The notes beneath the pieces are model-generated. The model had not been told where the DNA came from and searched no databases. It saw only the letters and a program-made list of their open reading frames with translations. A DNA stretch of 63,088 nt, from positions 1 to 63,088 of the forward strand of contig JAFRAK010000040.1 of the NCBI GenBank assembly GCA_017405445.1, given 5' to 3'. Below are positions 44,673 through 53,984 of this stretch, piece by piece. This DNA comes from Bacilli bacterium (GTDB lineage Bacteria; Bacillota_I; Bacilli_A; RF39; UBA660). The position numbers were made by a program, and so were the translations under genes. Position 1 is the first letter of the stretch; each line of letters begins with the position of its first letter.

Positions 44673-45256
44673 TCTTTTATCGAATTGTTTGGCGATCAAT
44701 AAAGTAAACTTTGAGCCTTAGGTCAAGTTGGTTTTCCCTAATTCTTACAAATCCGTTACCAGATTTGCGGTTCCCCTTTAATAGAATTAATATGGCGTTT
44801 CCACACATACGACTTGATTACCACTTAGTGCCCACTGCAATCCTTTATTGAAGTACACCCTAGGAGATTTCCCCCCCAACACTTTATTATTAATTCTCTT
44901 TTGCAAAAATAATTTCAGAAGTAAACCATTTCATAATAAGCGGCCTCTTACTAAGAAACTAAACATTCATCCCAATATTTTCACTCAAGACAGGCTACAC
45001 TGCACATAACTTGCGCCACAATACAGGTTTCACCCTAATTCGTAAAAAACTCATTTTTCACAAGAATAGGTCTCCGCGAATAGTGGGTCGTTTTTGTATG
45101 CCATTACAAATAGCCCAGTATTCTCATCTTCAGCATCCACCCCAAACTGGGCGTAAGAAGCAGACACCAAAGGTTTCATAGATATGCCCTTTAACGATCT
45201 TTTAAACTCGTCTTCCTAATAAAGTAATTGACTAGAATAATGTGCCATCAATTACG
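44650..45256 (-). ncRNA. ole: Large structured RNA, probably OLE RNA
   Basis: Roughly 600 bases with no open frame on either strand, bounded by a strong promoter and a hairpin terminator. Its GC content is higher than the surrounding AT-rich spacers, and it has G-rich single-strand-like blocks (TGGGGGGGAAATCTCC, GGTGGATGCTGAAGATGAG) and local stems such as GCCCAGT/ACTGGGC at about 45114-45151. Length, position just before an OapA-like gene, and lack of tmRNA ends or RNase P cores favour OLE (ornate large extremophilic) RNA, which assembles at membranes with OapA. The alternative is another large RNA class. Confidence 0.6.
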
Positions 45257-45262
45257 TAGATA

Positions 45263-45291
45263 ATTATACCACTTTTTTGCCAAAAAGTCAA
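45263..45291 (-). promoter_or_regulatory. Strong promoter of the large RNA
   Basis: TTGACT at 45291-45286, 17-base spacer, TATAAT at 45268-45263; among the best sigma-A matches in the window. Confidence 0.85.
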
Positions 45292-45324
45292 ATTTTAGCC
45301 TGCAATAATAAGGTGTAGAACCTA

Positions 45325-45351
45325 ATAAAAAAAGAGGAAAATCCTCTTTTG
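45325..45351 (-). terminator. Terminator of the lysozyme-like gene
   Basis: AAAAGAGGA/TCCTCTTTT then T run on the minus strand. Confidence 0.75.
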
Positions 45352-45352
45352 A

Positions 45353-46048
45353 TTAACTATTTCTAATTTTATTAACAAACCAAGTAATGTGACCAGCCCA
45401 TTCATCTCCTTCACAATACTTTGGTCCAATAGTCTCAGGAGTAGTTAAACCTAATGCAAAATAATTTTTTGATAGATTTCCAACTAATCCTTTTAATCCA
45501 TCTTCAATGGTATCGAATTGTTTAAATGATCCTCCGTTACAACCAGGAGATCCTTTTTGACCACCAAAATTATAGCAATATCTAGCTAAATTAGAGCAAT
45601 TACTTCCACAACCTGTTTCATGTAAGATAATAGCAACAGTAATATAAGGATCTACTCCTTTTTCTAAACATTCAGAAGCAATTACATCACCATATCCTGC
45701 AACAATATCAGATCCTAAATTACGATTTAATTTATCAGTTAATTCTTCGAATGTTAATCCATCATAAACTTCTACACGAGGAGGTTCAGGAGGAATAACA
45801 ATACTAGCAGGAACTGTTTCCATTTCAACTTCTTCAAGAGGAGCTGTCTCTTCTTCATAAAAAACCTCTTCTACTTCTTGAACAATCATATTACCGCTAG
45901 CAGACATATTTTTAACATCCAAACTACTAGTACTTGTCTTAACTTTAAAAGAATTAATTTCATCTCTCATAATAACCATACCTGAGAAAATCATCATAAA
46001 TCCAACGATAGAAGTTAAAAAACAAATTACTCTAATTCGTCTCACCAT
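45353..46048 (-). CDS. Membrane-anchored lysozyme-like / glucosaminidase-type hydrolase
   Basis: About 231 residues; start uncertain between several ATG/GTG codons near 46045-46054 beside the GAGGTG site. One N-terminal helix (VICFLTSIVGFMMIFSGMVIM), a Pro/Glu-rich linker, then a lysozyme-fold domain from about 120: ASECLEKGVDPYITVAIILH followed by ETGCGSNCSNLARYCYNFGG, where the Glu after His is the likely catalytic acid. Four cysteines there could form disulfides. It probably cleaves peptidoglycan glycan strands. It shares a SxEEL/FEEL linker motif with the next gene upstream (46145), suggesting related targeting. Confidence 0.75.
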   Translation of the reverse strand: MVRRIRVICFLTSIVGFMMIFSGMVIMRDEINSFKVKTSTSSLDVKNMSASGNMIVQEVEEVFYEEETAPLEEVEMETVPASIVIPPEPPRVEVYDGLTFEELTDKLNRNLGSDIVAGYGDVIASECLEKGVDPYITVAIILHETGCGSNCSNLARYCYNFGGQKGSPGCNGGSFKQFDTIEDGLKGLVGNLSKNYFALGLTTPETIGPKYCEGDEWAGHITWFVNKIRNS

Positions 46049-46112
46049 CATCACCTCATCTTGATTGTTAAGACAATTTTAATATATTTTGAGGTACATG
46101 TCAATGACTTCA

Positions 46113-46146
46113 AAAAGAAAACCTATGAAAATTTCATAGGTCTTTT
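46113..46146 (-). terminator. Terminator of the 3D-domain gene
   Basis: AAACCTATGAAA pairs with TTTCATAGGT on the minus strand, T-rich after. Confidence 0.7.
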
Positions 46147-46747
46147 ACCAACTAACGTAGATATCGATAGTACCATAATCACAACCAGTATCATATACCT
46201 TTGCAGGTCCTAAAGATGTAATTAAAATGGCATGTCTTGGCATATATTCTGGATTAGCCGCAACACAAATAAATCCATTTTCATCTCGGATAGTACCATC
46301 ATCTGCAACGTGTCTACCAGGAATATTTAAACTATTACCTGGTAAAACTTTTTCCGAATAATAAGTTTCCTTATGCCCGTTAAAGTATAAAGCTCCTCGG
46401 CTAACACTAAGACGATTACCAGAATAAGTATATAAAGCAGAATACTCCATTGGAAGTCTACCCTCCATTAAAGCATTTTCTAACTCTTCTACACTCATTT
46501 CATCATACATTTCAGCATTAGTTTTTTGTAGAGAAGCGGGAACTATTTCTGAATCCATCGGCAATAATTCCTTTAGCAATTCACTATTATTTAACTCATT
46601 ACGAGAAAAAACCAAATTTGCATTAGTAATTGAAGTCTCTATATTAGCATTTTTTAAGAATTGACTATTTCTTAAAAAAACACTGAATAATAAAGCAACT
46701 AATAAACCTTGAATCACAACTACAGTAATGGTTAATTTATTTTTCAT
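46145..46747 (-). CDS. Membrane-anchored 3D-domain protein
   Basis: About 200 residues from the ATG at 46747 (GGGTG six bases upstream). One N-terminal helix (LTITVVVIQGLLVALLFSVFL), a helical linker with MSVEELENALMEGRLP, then a double-psi beta-barrel 3D domain: VAANPEYMPRHAILITS and AKVYDTGCDYGTIDIYV carry the Asp residues that name the family. Such domains occur in MltA, resuscitation factors and YocH-type wall enzymes. It stands next to a lysozyme-like gene, so a joint role in wall turnover is likely. Confidence 0.75.
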   Translation of the reverse strand: MKNKLTITVVVIQGLLVALLFSVFLRNSQFLKNANIETSITNANLVFSRNELNNSELLKELLPMDSEIVPASLQKTNAEMYDEMSVEELENALMEGRLPMEYSALYTYSGNRLSVSRGALYFNGHKETYYSEKVLPGNSLNIPGRHVADDGTIRDENGFICVAANPEYMPRHAILITSLGPAKVYDTGCDYGTIDIYVSW

Positions 46748-46811
46748 TTTCATCACCCATTCTCAAATTGCTGTCTTATATTATACCACAAATCCCCTCT
46801 AAAGTCAATTT

Positions 46812-46822
46812 TATGCTATAAT
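46812..46822 (+). promoter_or_regulatory. Extended -10 promoter of the sirtuin gene
   Basis: TTATGCTATAAT with TGC before the TATAAT box. Transcription should begin near 46829, only about 10 bases before the start codon. Confidence 0.6.
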
Positions 46823-46838
46823 GATGATGGTGATGACT

Positions 46839-47564
46839 ATGGATAAAATAGAAACTTTAATAGATTATATCAAGAAATCAAAAAAAACTGTATTCTTTGG
46901 AGGAGCAGGAGTATCAACAGAATCTGGTATGAAAGATTTTAGAAGTAAAGACGGTTTATATAATGAAAAATATAAATATCCTCCAGAAGAAATATTATCT
47001 CATCATTTTTTTGTTGATAATCCAAAAGAATTTTATAAATTCTACCGTGATAAATTAAATCCAAATGGTTATAAACCAAATATTACACACAAAGTTCTTG
47101 CTAAAATGGAAAAGAATGGAATACTTTCTTCTATCATTACTCAAAATATTGATAATCTTCATCAAGAAGCAGGATCTAAAAATGTTATTGAACTACATGG
47201 TTCTGTAAAAAGAAATTACTGTGAAGATTGTCATAAGTTCTACGATGATAAAATAGTATTTGAAACAAATGATATTCCCAAATGCACGTGTGGAGGAATC
47301 ATAAAACCAGATGTCGTTTTATATGAAGAAGGTCTTAATGAAAAAACCATTCAAAAAGCAGTCGAAGAAATTTCAACATGTGATTTGTTAATCATTGGTG
47401 GAACAAGTTTAAATGTCTATCCTGCTGCATCTTTTATCCACTATTTTAGAGGAAAACATCTAGTATTAATCAATAGAAGTGCTACTCCATTTGATCACAA
47501 TTGTGATTTAGTCATCTATGATTCCTTAGGAAAAGTATTCCAAGAAATAGAAAACAATTTATAA
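46839..47564 (+). CDS. cobB: Sir2-family NAD-dependent protein deacylase
   Basis: Removes acyl groups from lysines using NAD+. Motifs: FFGGAGVSTESGMKDFRS (NAD loop), TQNIDNLHQEAG, the catalytic His in IELHGSV, a four-Cys zinc ribbon (CEDC and CTCG) and IIGGTSLNVYPAASF. 241 residues from ATG 46839. Upstream in-frame ATGs overlap the -10 box and cannot be in the mRNA if that promoter is used, so the leader is very short. Lone gene. Confidence 0.93.
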   Translation: MDKIETLIDYIKKSKKTVFFGGAGVSTESGMKDFRSKDGLYNEKYKYPPEEILSHHFFVDNPKEFYKFYRDKLNPNGYKPNITHKVLAKMEKNGILSSIITQNIDNLHQEAGSKNVIELHGSVKRNYCEDCHKFYDDKIVFETNDIPKCTCGGIIKPDVVLYEEGLNEKTIQKAVEEISTCDLLIIGGTSLNVYPAASFIHYFRGKHLVLINRSATPFDHNCDLVIYDSLGKVFQEIENNL

Positions 47565-47574
47565 AAAAATGTTA

Positions 47575-47603
47575 AAAAAATCTAGATAACAATCTAGATT
47601 TTA
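47575..47603. terminator. Bidirectional terminator between sirtuin and ABC genes
   Basis: AAATCTAGAT/ATCTAGATTT, T-rich on both strands. Confidence 0.75.
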
Positions 47604-49175
47604 TTAATTTAATTTAAATGTTATAGGAGCTATCTTATAAACAAGCCACAACCCTAAAGCAATATATATTCCTACTAATACTACTCCATAAATTGATAAA
47701 ACAAATGACGATAAAACAAGATCTTTTAATGAAAAACTAATCACATAAGTTACAATTGTCGCAATAGAATAACCTATTTTTTTCATTTCCATCTGAATAT
47801 TATATGGTTGAAGTAAATAATAAATTACTAAATAATGAACTGAAAAGAAAGCACTTAAACTAAGAATAAATAAAAATGTAGTAACAATTTCTAATATAGT
47901 CCAATTAGAAGACAAAACAAGTAAAATACTATTCCCCAAACCAACTACACATGCAGGAATTAAATTAACAAAAAATACGGTTACTAATCTCTTCTTAAAT
48001 AAACCTAGCATAACATCTGGTTCCCTATAAAAATTATACTGAAGCATCGCATGATCACAGTTAAAAAACATTGCTCTCGTAATAATTGAACCTCTATTAA
48101 TAAAAAACATAATAATAATAAAAAATGCTAATTTATAATGTAAAACTTGATCAATCATATTATGATAATTAGAATAATGAATCGATACATAAATTAAACA
48201 TACATATAAGGCAACAAGTACAAAAGCATATTTTTTAGCACTTGTCATTAAAATTTCTCTATGTCTCTGAAAGAATATTGTATTAAACAAATCATATCCT
48301 TTTTTCTGTTCCAATATTTTCTCATCAATTTTAATATCTTTTTCTTTTACATCAACCATTATTTGTCTTAAATAATCATCTTCATTTTTAGAACTCATCA
48401 TATTAACATGAGATTGTATTTGCTTATATAAGTAAAAATAATCATCTATTTGAAATAGAGAAATAAGAGAAAAAATTGCCATAATAATCATAAATAATGA
48501 AATAATCTCAATAATCTCAAATGGAATCATAAATGGAATAAATGGAGTAAAACAACATCCAAATAATAATCCAACTATCATAAAATAAATCGTTGTATTA
48601 CTATACCAAATATAATGATATTTACGATAAAACATTATATTAAGCTTTTCCCCTACTATTCGACAACTAATTGTAAACAATACAAGGAAAATACAAGAAA
48701 CAATACTTAGTTTTAATAAAGAATAACCTATAATGTACATTACCAAACTATTTAGAAGGATATTGGTAAATATATTCCACAATAAACTTGCCCTAAAAAA
48801 CTTCGTCCCATCCATTTGAAATACAATTAATGAAAAATATTTTTTCTTTCCAGTATTTAGTAATTTATTATTAATAAATAATCCTAATATAGTTAAGAAA
48901 AAATAAATATGAGTAAAGGAAGAAGCTACATTCTTAGGAAAAAACTTTGTACAAATAGCATAGATAACAAAATAATACAGTAATTTAAAACAAATAGCTC
49001 GTAATAAAGATAGTATTACACCAAATACTCCAGTAATATTCTTAATCCATTTTCCTTGATAAATATCATTAGTAAATAAATCTCTTAGTATTGGTAATTT
49101 CTTTAAAACATATAAAAAGGAATTTACAGAATAATAGTAATCAATTTTAATTGTTTGATAAAGACACTTAATCAT
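47604..49175 (-). CDS. ABC transporter permease
   Basis: A 523-residue polytopic membrane protein with about 12 helices in two blocks, separated by a charged cytoplasmic region near 240-290 (VNMMSSKNEDDYLRQIMVD). It overlaps the ATPase gene by eight bases, so the pair form one transporter. The substrate is not evident; ABC-2-like exporters of this size often handle peptides or lipids. Confidence 0.8.
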   Translation of the reverse strand: MIKCLYQTIKIDYYYSVNSFLYVLKKLPILRDLFTNDIYQGKWIKNITGVFGVILSLLRAICFKLLYYFVIYAICTKFFPKNVASSFTHIYFFLTILGLFINNKLLNTGKKKYFSLIVFQMDGTKFFRASLLWNIFTNILLNSLVMYIIGYSLLKLSIVSCIFLVLFTISCRIVGEKLNIMFYRKYHYIWYSNTTIYFMIVGLLFGCCFTPFIPFMIPFEIIEIISLFMIIMAIFSLISLFQIDDYFYLYKQIQSHVNMMSSKNEDDYLRQIMVDVKEKDIKIDEKILEQKKGYDLFNTIFFQRHREILMTSAKKYAFVLVALYVCLIYVSIHYSNYHNMIDQVLHYKLAFFIIIMFFINRGSIITRAMFFNCDHAMLQYNFYREPDVMLGLFKKRLVTVFFVNLIPACVVGLGNSILLVLSSNWTILEIVTTFLFILSLSAFFSVHYLVIYYLLQPYNIQMEMKKIGYSIATIVTYVISFSLKDLVLSSFVLSIYGVVLVGIYIALGLWLVYKIAPITFKLN

Positions 49176-49875
49176 TTTTATCGTCCTTTAATACTTGAAT
49201 AATATGATCTTTTTGTTTCTTACTACTAATACTATTTTTATCCATAATTTCTAATTTTTTATGACTTAAAATTACAAGTTCATCACATAAATCCATCGCA
49301 AGTTCCAAAATATGTGTAGAAAAAATAATAATATGGTCTTTTTTCATCTTCTTTAAAAGACTTTTCATTTCTTCTTGAACAATAATATCTAATGAAGTTA
49401 ATGGTTCATCTAATAAAATAACTTTAGGATTTGCGATTATATGAATTAAGATTTGTATCTTATTCTTCATACCATGAGAATAATCTTTTAATAAAATATT
49501 TTGATCTTCTTTCTTTAATTGAACTAAATTAAAATAATAATCTACATCTTTTAAATCTTTAATTCTCTCTTTATTAATATCAATAAAGAATTGAATAAAC
49601 TCTCTACCAGTTAAAAATTCAGGTACAACTGGTGTTGCTAAAATATATCCAATATCATGCGTTTGTAATGGATTACGACCAAATTCATCATCTAAATAAA
49701 ATCTTCCCTCATCAACAAAAACATCTCGATTTAAGCAATTGAAAAAAGTAGTTTTACCAGCACCATTTCTTCCTAATAAACCATATATTTTTCCTTCTTC
49801 AAAAGTAATATTAACATCTTTTAATACTTCTTTTTTTCCATAACTTTTTGATAATTCAATAACTTCTAATTTCAT
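49168..49875 (-). CDS. ABC transporter ATP-binding protein
   Basis: A 235-residue nucleotide-binding subunit. Walker A GLLGRNGAGKTTFFN (about 33-47), a degenerate signature LKDYSHGMKNKIQI, Walker B VILLDEPLTSLD (about 152-163), and the H-loop in IIFSTHILELA. Bacitracin/bacteriocin-type exporters have the same layout. Co-translated with the permease. Confidence 0.92.
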   Translation of the reverse strand: MKLEVIELSKSYGKKEVLKDVNITFEEGKIYGLLGRNGAGKTTFFNCLNRDVFVDEGRFYLDDEFGRNPLQTHDIGYILATPVVPEFLTGREFIQFFIDINKERIKDLKDVDYYFNLVQLKKEDQNILLKDYSHGMKNKIQILIHIIANPKVILLDEPLTSLDIIVQEEMKSLLKKMKKDHIIIFSTHILELAMDLCDELVILSHKKLEIMDKNSISSKKQKDHIIQVLKDDKND

Positions 49876-49892
49876 AAAAACTCCTCAGTTTA

Positions 49893-50735
49893 TTATTTCT
49901 TTTCTACCTTCTCTATTTGAATGATTTCTTCTCCATTTTCATCATATACTTTTTCATCTTTTCTTTCTTTTTTCTTTGGTTTTAAAATAATACGTAAAAT
50001 AATATAAATAATTAAAAGAACAATACTAGCTACAATACAAATAATACTTGGTTTTAGCATAGGATTAATATTCATAGATATTCCACTAAAGACAGATAAT
50101 ACAAATAGTTTCAAAGAATAAGCAATTAATGCAACTAATCCTCCACTAATCATCATCGCAAGAGATAGATTCCTAATCCATTTATATAAAGAAAATTGTA
50201 ACAAAGCAATTCCTATTAAATGAAGAATAATTAAAATGATTAAAATCTTTTTTAAAAAATCATTAGAAAAAAATCGAATAATTTTTAAGGCTCTTTTTTG
50301 TTCAGGAGTCATCTTATCTTCTTGATATTTCTCTATTTTTTCAATAACACTACTAAAATCTTTTTTTTCAATCATATCAGATACTTCTTCCATTACATCA
50401 TCTGGTACTTCAATTCCTGTAATTTCAGATATTTTTTCTTTATTATTTGAAATAAAATTAAATATTTTTTGAGATGTAGAAGTATCATCTTCTGAATCTA
50501 ATTCATCTTCCTCTTCTATCTCTACCTCCTCATCATGAAACAGATTTCCAATAAAGTCTTTAGCTTTTTCTACATATTCATTATTTCCTTCTTTAAAAGG
50601 AATCTTAGATGTAATTGTTTTCCAACTTTCTTGAAAAATACTTCCTACAACATCTTTAATTGTGATATTAATTATTAAAAAAGTCATACAAATAATAAGA
50701 CCTATTGTAAGAATAATTTCTCCTGTTTTACGCAT
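49893..50735 (-). CDS. Four-helix membrane protein with acidic ectodomain, unknown
   Basis: 280 residues: one N-terminal helix (about 7-29), a ~130-residue outer or inner domain containing a very acidic run (EEEDELDSEDD), and three helices at about 163-255 followed by a Lys-rich tail. It is 18 bases before the ABC genes and may belong to the same transcript, perhaps as an accessory or immunity-like protein. No family recognised. Confidence 0.65.
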   Translation of the reverse strand: MRKTGEIILTIGLIICMTFLIINITIKDVVGSIFQESWKTITSKIPFKEGNNEYVEKAKDFIGNLFHDEEVEIEEEDELDSEDDTSTSQKIFNFISNNKEKISEITGIEVPDDVMEEVSDMIEKKDFSSVIEKIEKYQEDKMTPEQKRALKIIRFFSNDFLKKILIILIILHLIGIALLQFSLYKWIRNLSLAMMISGGLVALIAYSLKLFVLSVFSGISMNINPMLKPSIICIVASIVLLIIYIILRIILKPKKKERKDEKVYDENGEEIIQIEKVEKK

Positions 50736-50762
50736 AGTACCACCTCTTCTTCATTATAACAT

Positions 50763-50798
50763 GAAAAAAGAAGAAAATAATTATATTCTCTTCTTTAC
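50763..50798 (-). terminator. Terminator of clpB
   Basis: AAAGAAGA stem with its complement TCTTCTTT, then TTTTTTC on the minus strand; overlaps the gene end. Confidence 0.65.
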
Positions 50799-52883
50799 AA
50801 CAAATTTATCATTAACATAGTTAATAACTACAACATCGTGTTCTCCTATTTCTCCTTCAATTAATAGTTTTGAAAGATCTACCTCTAAAGTTCTACCCAC
50901 TAATCTTTTTAATGGTCTAGCTCCAAAATGAACATCATATCCTTCTTCAACAAATTGTTCTCTTGCAGCTTCTGTTAATTCAATGTGAAGATCAAGATCT
51001 TTTAAACGGAATTCAATTTCACCTATTATTTTATCAAGTATCTTATTAATAGCATCTTTACTTAAAGCATTAAAGATAACAATTTCATCAATACGATTAA
51101 TAAATTCCGGTCTAAATGTTTCTTTTACATCTTGCATAACCAAATCCATACGATCTTCTAATACATGTTCACTACCTAAATTAGAAGTCATAATAATAAT
51201 CGTATTTTTAAAATCAACTGTTCGACCATTAGAATCTGTAACACGTCCATCATCTAAGATTTGTAGTAAAAGATTTAATACCTCAGGATGTGCCTTTTCA
51301 ATTTCATCAAATAATACAATACTATATGGATTTCTTCTTACTGCTTCTGTAAGTTGTCCTCCTTCTTCATATCCAACATATCCAGGAGGAGATCCAATTA
51401 AACGAGACACACTAAATTTTTCCATATATTCTGACATATCGATACGTACCATATGTCTCTCATCATCAAATAATTCATAAGCAAGAGTTCTTGCGACTTC
51501 TGTTTTACCAACTCCAGTTGGTCCTAAAAACATGAAAGATGCAATCGGTCTATTTGGATCTTTAATTCCACTACGAGATTTTAAAATAGCATCAGAAACT
51601 ATTTTTAATACTTCATCTTGTCCCATAACACGTTTTTTCATATCATCTTCTAAGTGTAATAATTTTTCTTTTTCAGATTCTAATAATTTTGTAACCGGAA
51701 TATTTGTCCATTTTGCGATAATCTTACAAATATCATTTTCTGTTACTTCATCACTTAATAATTTATTTTTTTCTACTTTATTTAATTCTTCTATTTCTTT
51801 TTCTACTCTAGGAATTTCACCATGTCTTAAAATAGCCGCTCTTTCAAGATCATATTTATTCTCAGCTTGATCTAATTGAAATTTTAAATCCTCTAATTCT
51901 TTTTTCTTTTTACTAATTTCAACATTTAAATTCTTTTCCTTATTCCAAGCTTCTGTAAGTTCTCTTTCTTTTTCTTTCATAGTAGAAAGTTCTCGATCAA
52001 TATCTTCTCTTCTTTTAATAGATAAAGCATCTTTTTCCTTCTTTATAGCTTCCTTTTCAATTTCAAGTCTCATAATACGATGAGTTAGACTATCTAATTC
52101 AAACGGAACAGAATCCATTTGTACTCGAATAGTTGCACAAGCTTCATCAATTAAATCAATAGCCTTATCTGGTAAATAACGATCTGTAATATAACGATTG
52201 GATAAAGTAGCCGCAGAAATAATTGCCTTATCTTGTATTGTTACACCATGATGAATTTCAAATCTTTCTTTTAATCCTCTTAAAATTGTAATAGTATCTT
52301 CTACATTTGGTTCAGATACTTTAATTTTTTGAAAACGTCTTTCTAGTGCTCCATCCTTTTCAATATATTTACGATACTCATTTAAAGTAGTAGCACCAAT
52401 AACATGAATCTCTCCACGAGCAAGCATAGGTTTTAAGATATTAGAAGTATCCATAGATCCTTCCGAATTACCAGTACCTACAATCGTATGAATTTCATCA
52501 ATAAATAAAATAATATCTCCATCACTTTTTTTAATCTCGTTTAAAACATTTTTTAGTCGCTCTTCAAATTCTCCACGATATTTAGCCCCTGCAACCAAGG
52601 CAGCCATATCAAGCTCCCATATTTTTTTATTTTTTAAAGAACTAGGAACATCTCCTTTTAAAATACGTAAGGCAAGTCCTTCTACAATAGCGGTTTTTCC
52701 AACTCCAGGCTCACCTATTAATACTGGATTATTCTTTGTTTTACGAGATAAAACTCTAGTAATACTTCTAATTTCATCGTCTCTGCCAATAACTGGATCA
52801 ATCTTTCCAGCTTTAGCAGCTTCAACAATATCTCTTCCATATTTTTCTAAAACATTTTCATTTTCTTCTTGATTTGGATACAT
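50781..52883 (-). CDS. clpB: ClpB-type AAA+ disaggregase lacking the N-terminal domain
   Basis: Two-ring ATPase that extracts proteins from aggregates with DnaK. 700 residues from ATG 52883 (GGAGGGG well placed) against ~860 in full ClpB: the N-terminal double-repeat domain is absent and the protein starts at the first AAA+ module. Module 1: Walker [10 protein letters not shown] (about 69-77), Walker [12 protein letters not shown] middle coiled coil spans about 265-395. Module 2: [11 protein letters not shown] and [12 protein letters not shown]. No IGF/IGL ClpP-binding loop was seen, favouring ClpB over ClpC. Mycoplasma ClpB is similarly short. Regulated by the CIRCE element just upstream. 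Confidence 0.9.
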   Translation of the reverse strand: MYPNQEENENVLEKYGRDIVEAAKAGKIDPVIGRDDEIRSITRVLSRKTKNNPVLIGEPGVGKTAIVEGLALRILKGDVPSSLKNKKIWELDMAALVAGAKYRGEFEERLKNVLNEIKKSDGDIILFIDEIHTIVGTGNSEGSMDTSNILKPMLARGEIHVIGATTLNEYRKYIEKDGALERRFQKIKVSEPNVEDTITILRGLKERFEIHHGVTIQDKAIISAATLSNRYITDRYLPDKAIDLIDEACATIRVQMDSVPFELDSLTHRIMRLEIEKEAIKKEKDALSIKRREDIDRELSTMKEKERELTEAWNKEKNLNVEISKKKKELEDLKFQLDQAENKYDLERAAILRHGEIPRVEKEIEELNKVEKNKLLSDEVTENDICKIIAKWTNIPVTKLLESEKEKLLHLEDDMKKRVMGQDEVLKIVSDAILKSRSGIKDPNRPIASFMFLGPTGVGKTEVARTLAYELFDDERHMVRIDMSEYMEKFSVSRLIGSPPGYVGYEEGGQLTEAVRRNPYSIVLFDEIEKAHPEVLNLLLQILDDGRVTDSNGRTVDFKNTIIIMTSNLGSEHVLEDRMDLVMQDVKETFRPEFINRIDEIVIFNALSKDAINKILDKIIGEIEFRLKDLDLHIELTEAAREQFVEEGYDVHFGARPLKRLVGRTLEVDLSKLLIEGEIGEHDVVVINYVNDKFVVKKRI

Positions 52884-52904
52884 ATTTATCACCCCTCCTA
52901 TACC

Positions 52905-52932
52905 ATTATACTCTAAAATTAGCACTTGTCAA
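52905..52932 (-). promoter_or_regulatory. Promoter of clpB
   Basis: TTGACA at 52932-52927, 16-base spacer, TATAAT at 52910-52905; the -35 lies inside the CIRCE element. Confidence 0.85.
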
Positions 52933-52945
52933 TAGAGAGTGCTAA
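52919..52945. promoter_or_regulatory. CIRCE operator (HrcA site)
   Basis: TTAGCACTT, nine-base spacer, GAGTGCTAA: eight of nine base pairs of the CIRCE inverted repeat. It covers the clpB -35, so HrcA binding should block transcription until heat stress. hrcA itself is not in the window. Confidence 0.9.
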
Positions 52946-52955
52946 TAATATAAAA

Positions 52956-52990
52956 AAAGAAAACTACATCATTTAAGATGCAGTTTTTTT
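52956..52990 (-). terminator. Terminator of the 124-residue gene
   Basis: AAAACTGCATC pairs with GATGTAGTTTT then TTTTTTT on the minus strand. Confidence 0.75.
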
Positions 52991-52991
52991 A

Positions 52992-53366
52992 TTATATTTT
53001 TAAAACTTTTTGATAAAAGTCCTCTTGATGTTCACCATTATAATGAATGTTTGATCCTCCACGGAAAATAACTTCAACACCATCTTCAGTAGAGAACGGA
53101 ATCATTTTATGTTTAGATAATTCTTTTACTTTCTTACGTAAACTTTTTAATTGAGATAAGTTGATTCCTAACTTGTTATAGTAATATGCAGCTTTCTCAA
53201 CATTATTTACTTCTGGATCTTCTCTAACAATTTTACCATTTCTATAATATTGTGTTGTATACTTATAACCAAATTGGTTCTTTTGAGAATCAATGGCATA
53301 AGCAAATGTGTCATTATCAAAATCGAAAACTTCAATATGTACTACCTTACGCAGCCCATTTGACAT
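52992..53366 (-). CDS. Small soluble protein of unknown function
   Basis: 124 residues from ATG 53366 (GGAGGGG six bases upstream). Alpha/beta composition with a beta start (KVVHIEVFDFDNDTFAYAID) and a helical middle (VEKAAYYYNKLGINLSQLKS). No signal, helix anchor or recognised motif. Transcribed alone with a terminator. Confidence 0.6.
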   Translation of the reverse strand: MSNGLRKVVHIEVFDFDNDTFAYAIDSQKNQFGYKYTTQYYRNGKIVREDPEVNNVEKAAYYYNKLGINLSQLKSLRKKVKELSKHKMIPFSTEDGVEVIFRGGSNIHYNGEHQEDFYQKVLKI

Positions 53367-53405
53367 ATTTTTCCCCTCCATATGTCTACATATTATACCA
53401 CAAAA

Positions 53406-53984
53406 TCATTTTTTTTGCAAGTTTTCAGGTAAATACTCCAAATACATCTCCTTCAAAACCCTTCTTTTTAGTACATTTTTCAATCCCTTTTCACTAACCT
53501 CCTCATAAACTTTTCCAAGTAATTCTTTAAGATTAGGATGCATAATAGAATAATCTTTTACGCGATTCCAATAGGATAATTGATATTCTTTAGTCCAGTT
53601 CTTTCCTTGATACGTCATCCCGGCAGCAAAAGAATCACAAACCATTTCTAAAAAATAGCGAAAAGGTACCATAGGTGCAGGAATTGGTGCATTATAATCA
53701 TACCAATATTCATAATGATGTTTATTCTTATTCTTGTGATGAATCCATGCCATACTATATCCTTGTACTTCTTTACATTTTTTGATTGGACTATATGTAC
53801 CATCATCATAGTAACGAGCAGTTTCAAAAAATTCTACAAAGGAATATTTCGATAAATCATGCAATAATCCCTGAAGCGGAATACCAACACGACAACATAA
53901 ACAGAATACTTTCCATCTATGGATTCTTACTACTCTTAAATGAGCAAATATTTTTTTAAGTGTTAATGGATATTCATTTTTCAT
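53406..53984 (-). CDS. DUF5662-family protein
   Basis: 192 residues. Conserved His/Asp-rich pattern: VGIPLQGLLHDLSKYSFVEF (about 33-52), AWIHHKNKNKHHYEYW (about 77-92) and MVCDSFAAGMTYQGK. The HD and HH pairs suggest metal binding like HD-domain hydrolases, but no activity is known. The first bases overlap the end of the acetyltransferase gene by 11 bases. Confidence 0.8.
   Translation of the reverse strand: MKNEYPLTLKKIFAHLRVVRIHRWKVFCLCCRVGIPLQGLLHDLSKYSFVEFFETARYYDDGTYSPIKKCKEVQGYSMAWIHHKNKNKHHYEYWYDYNAPIPAPMVPFRYFLEMVCDSFAAGMTYQGKNWTKEYQLSYWNRVKDYSIMHPNLKELLGKVYEEVSEKGLKNVLKRRVLKEMYLEYLPENLQKK

Noticed and set aside
44641-45256. Large RNA as tmRNA or RNase P RNA
   Set aside because: No tRNA-like ends or tag frame for tmRNA, and no GAGGAAAGTCC or ACAGAA core for RNase P on either strand.
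50736-50760. GTGGTAC before the 49893-50735 gene as a second T-box
   Set aside because: Only a partial match; no Stem I, specifier or terminator hairpin precedes it.
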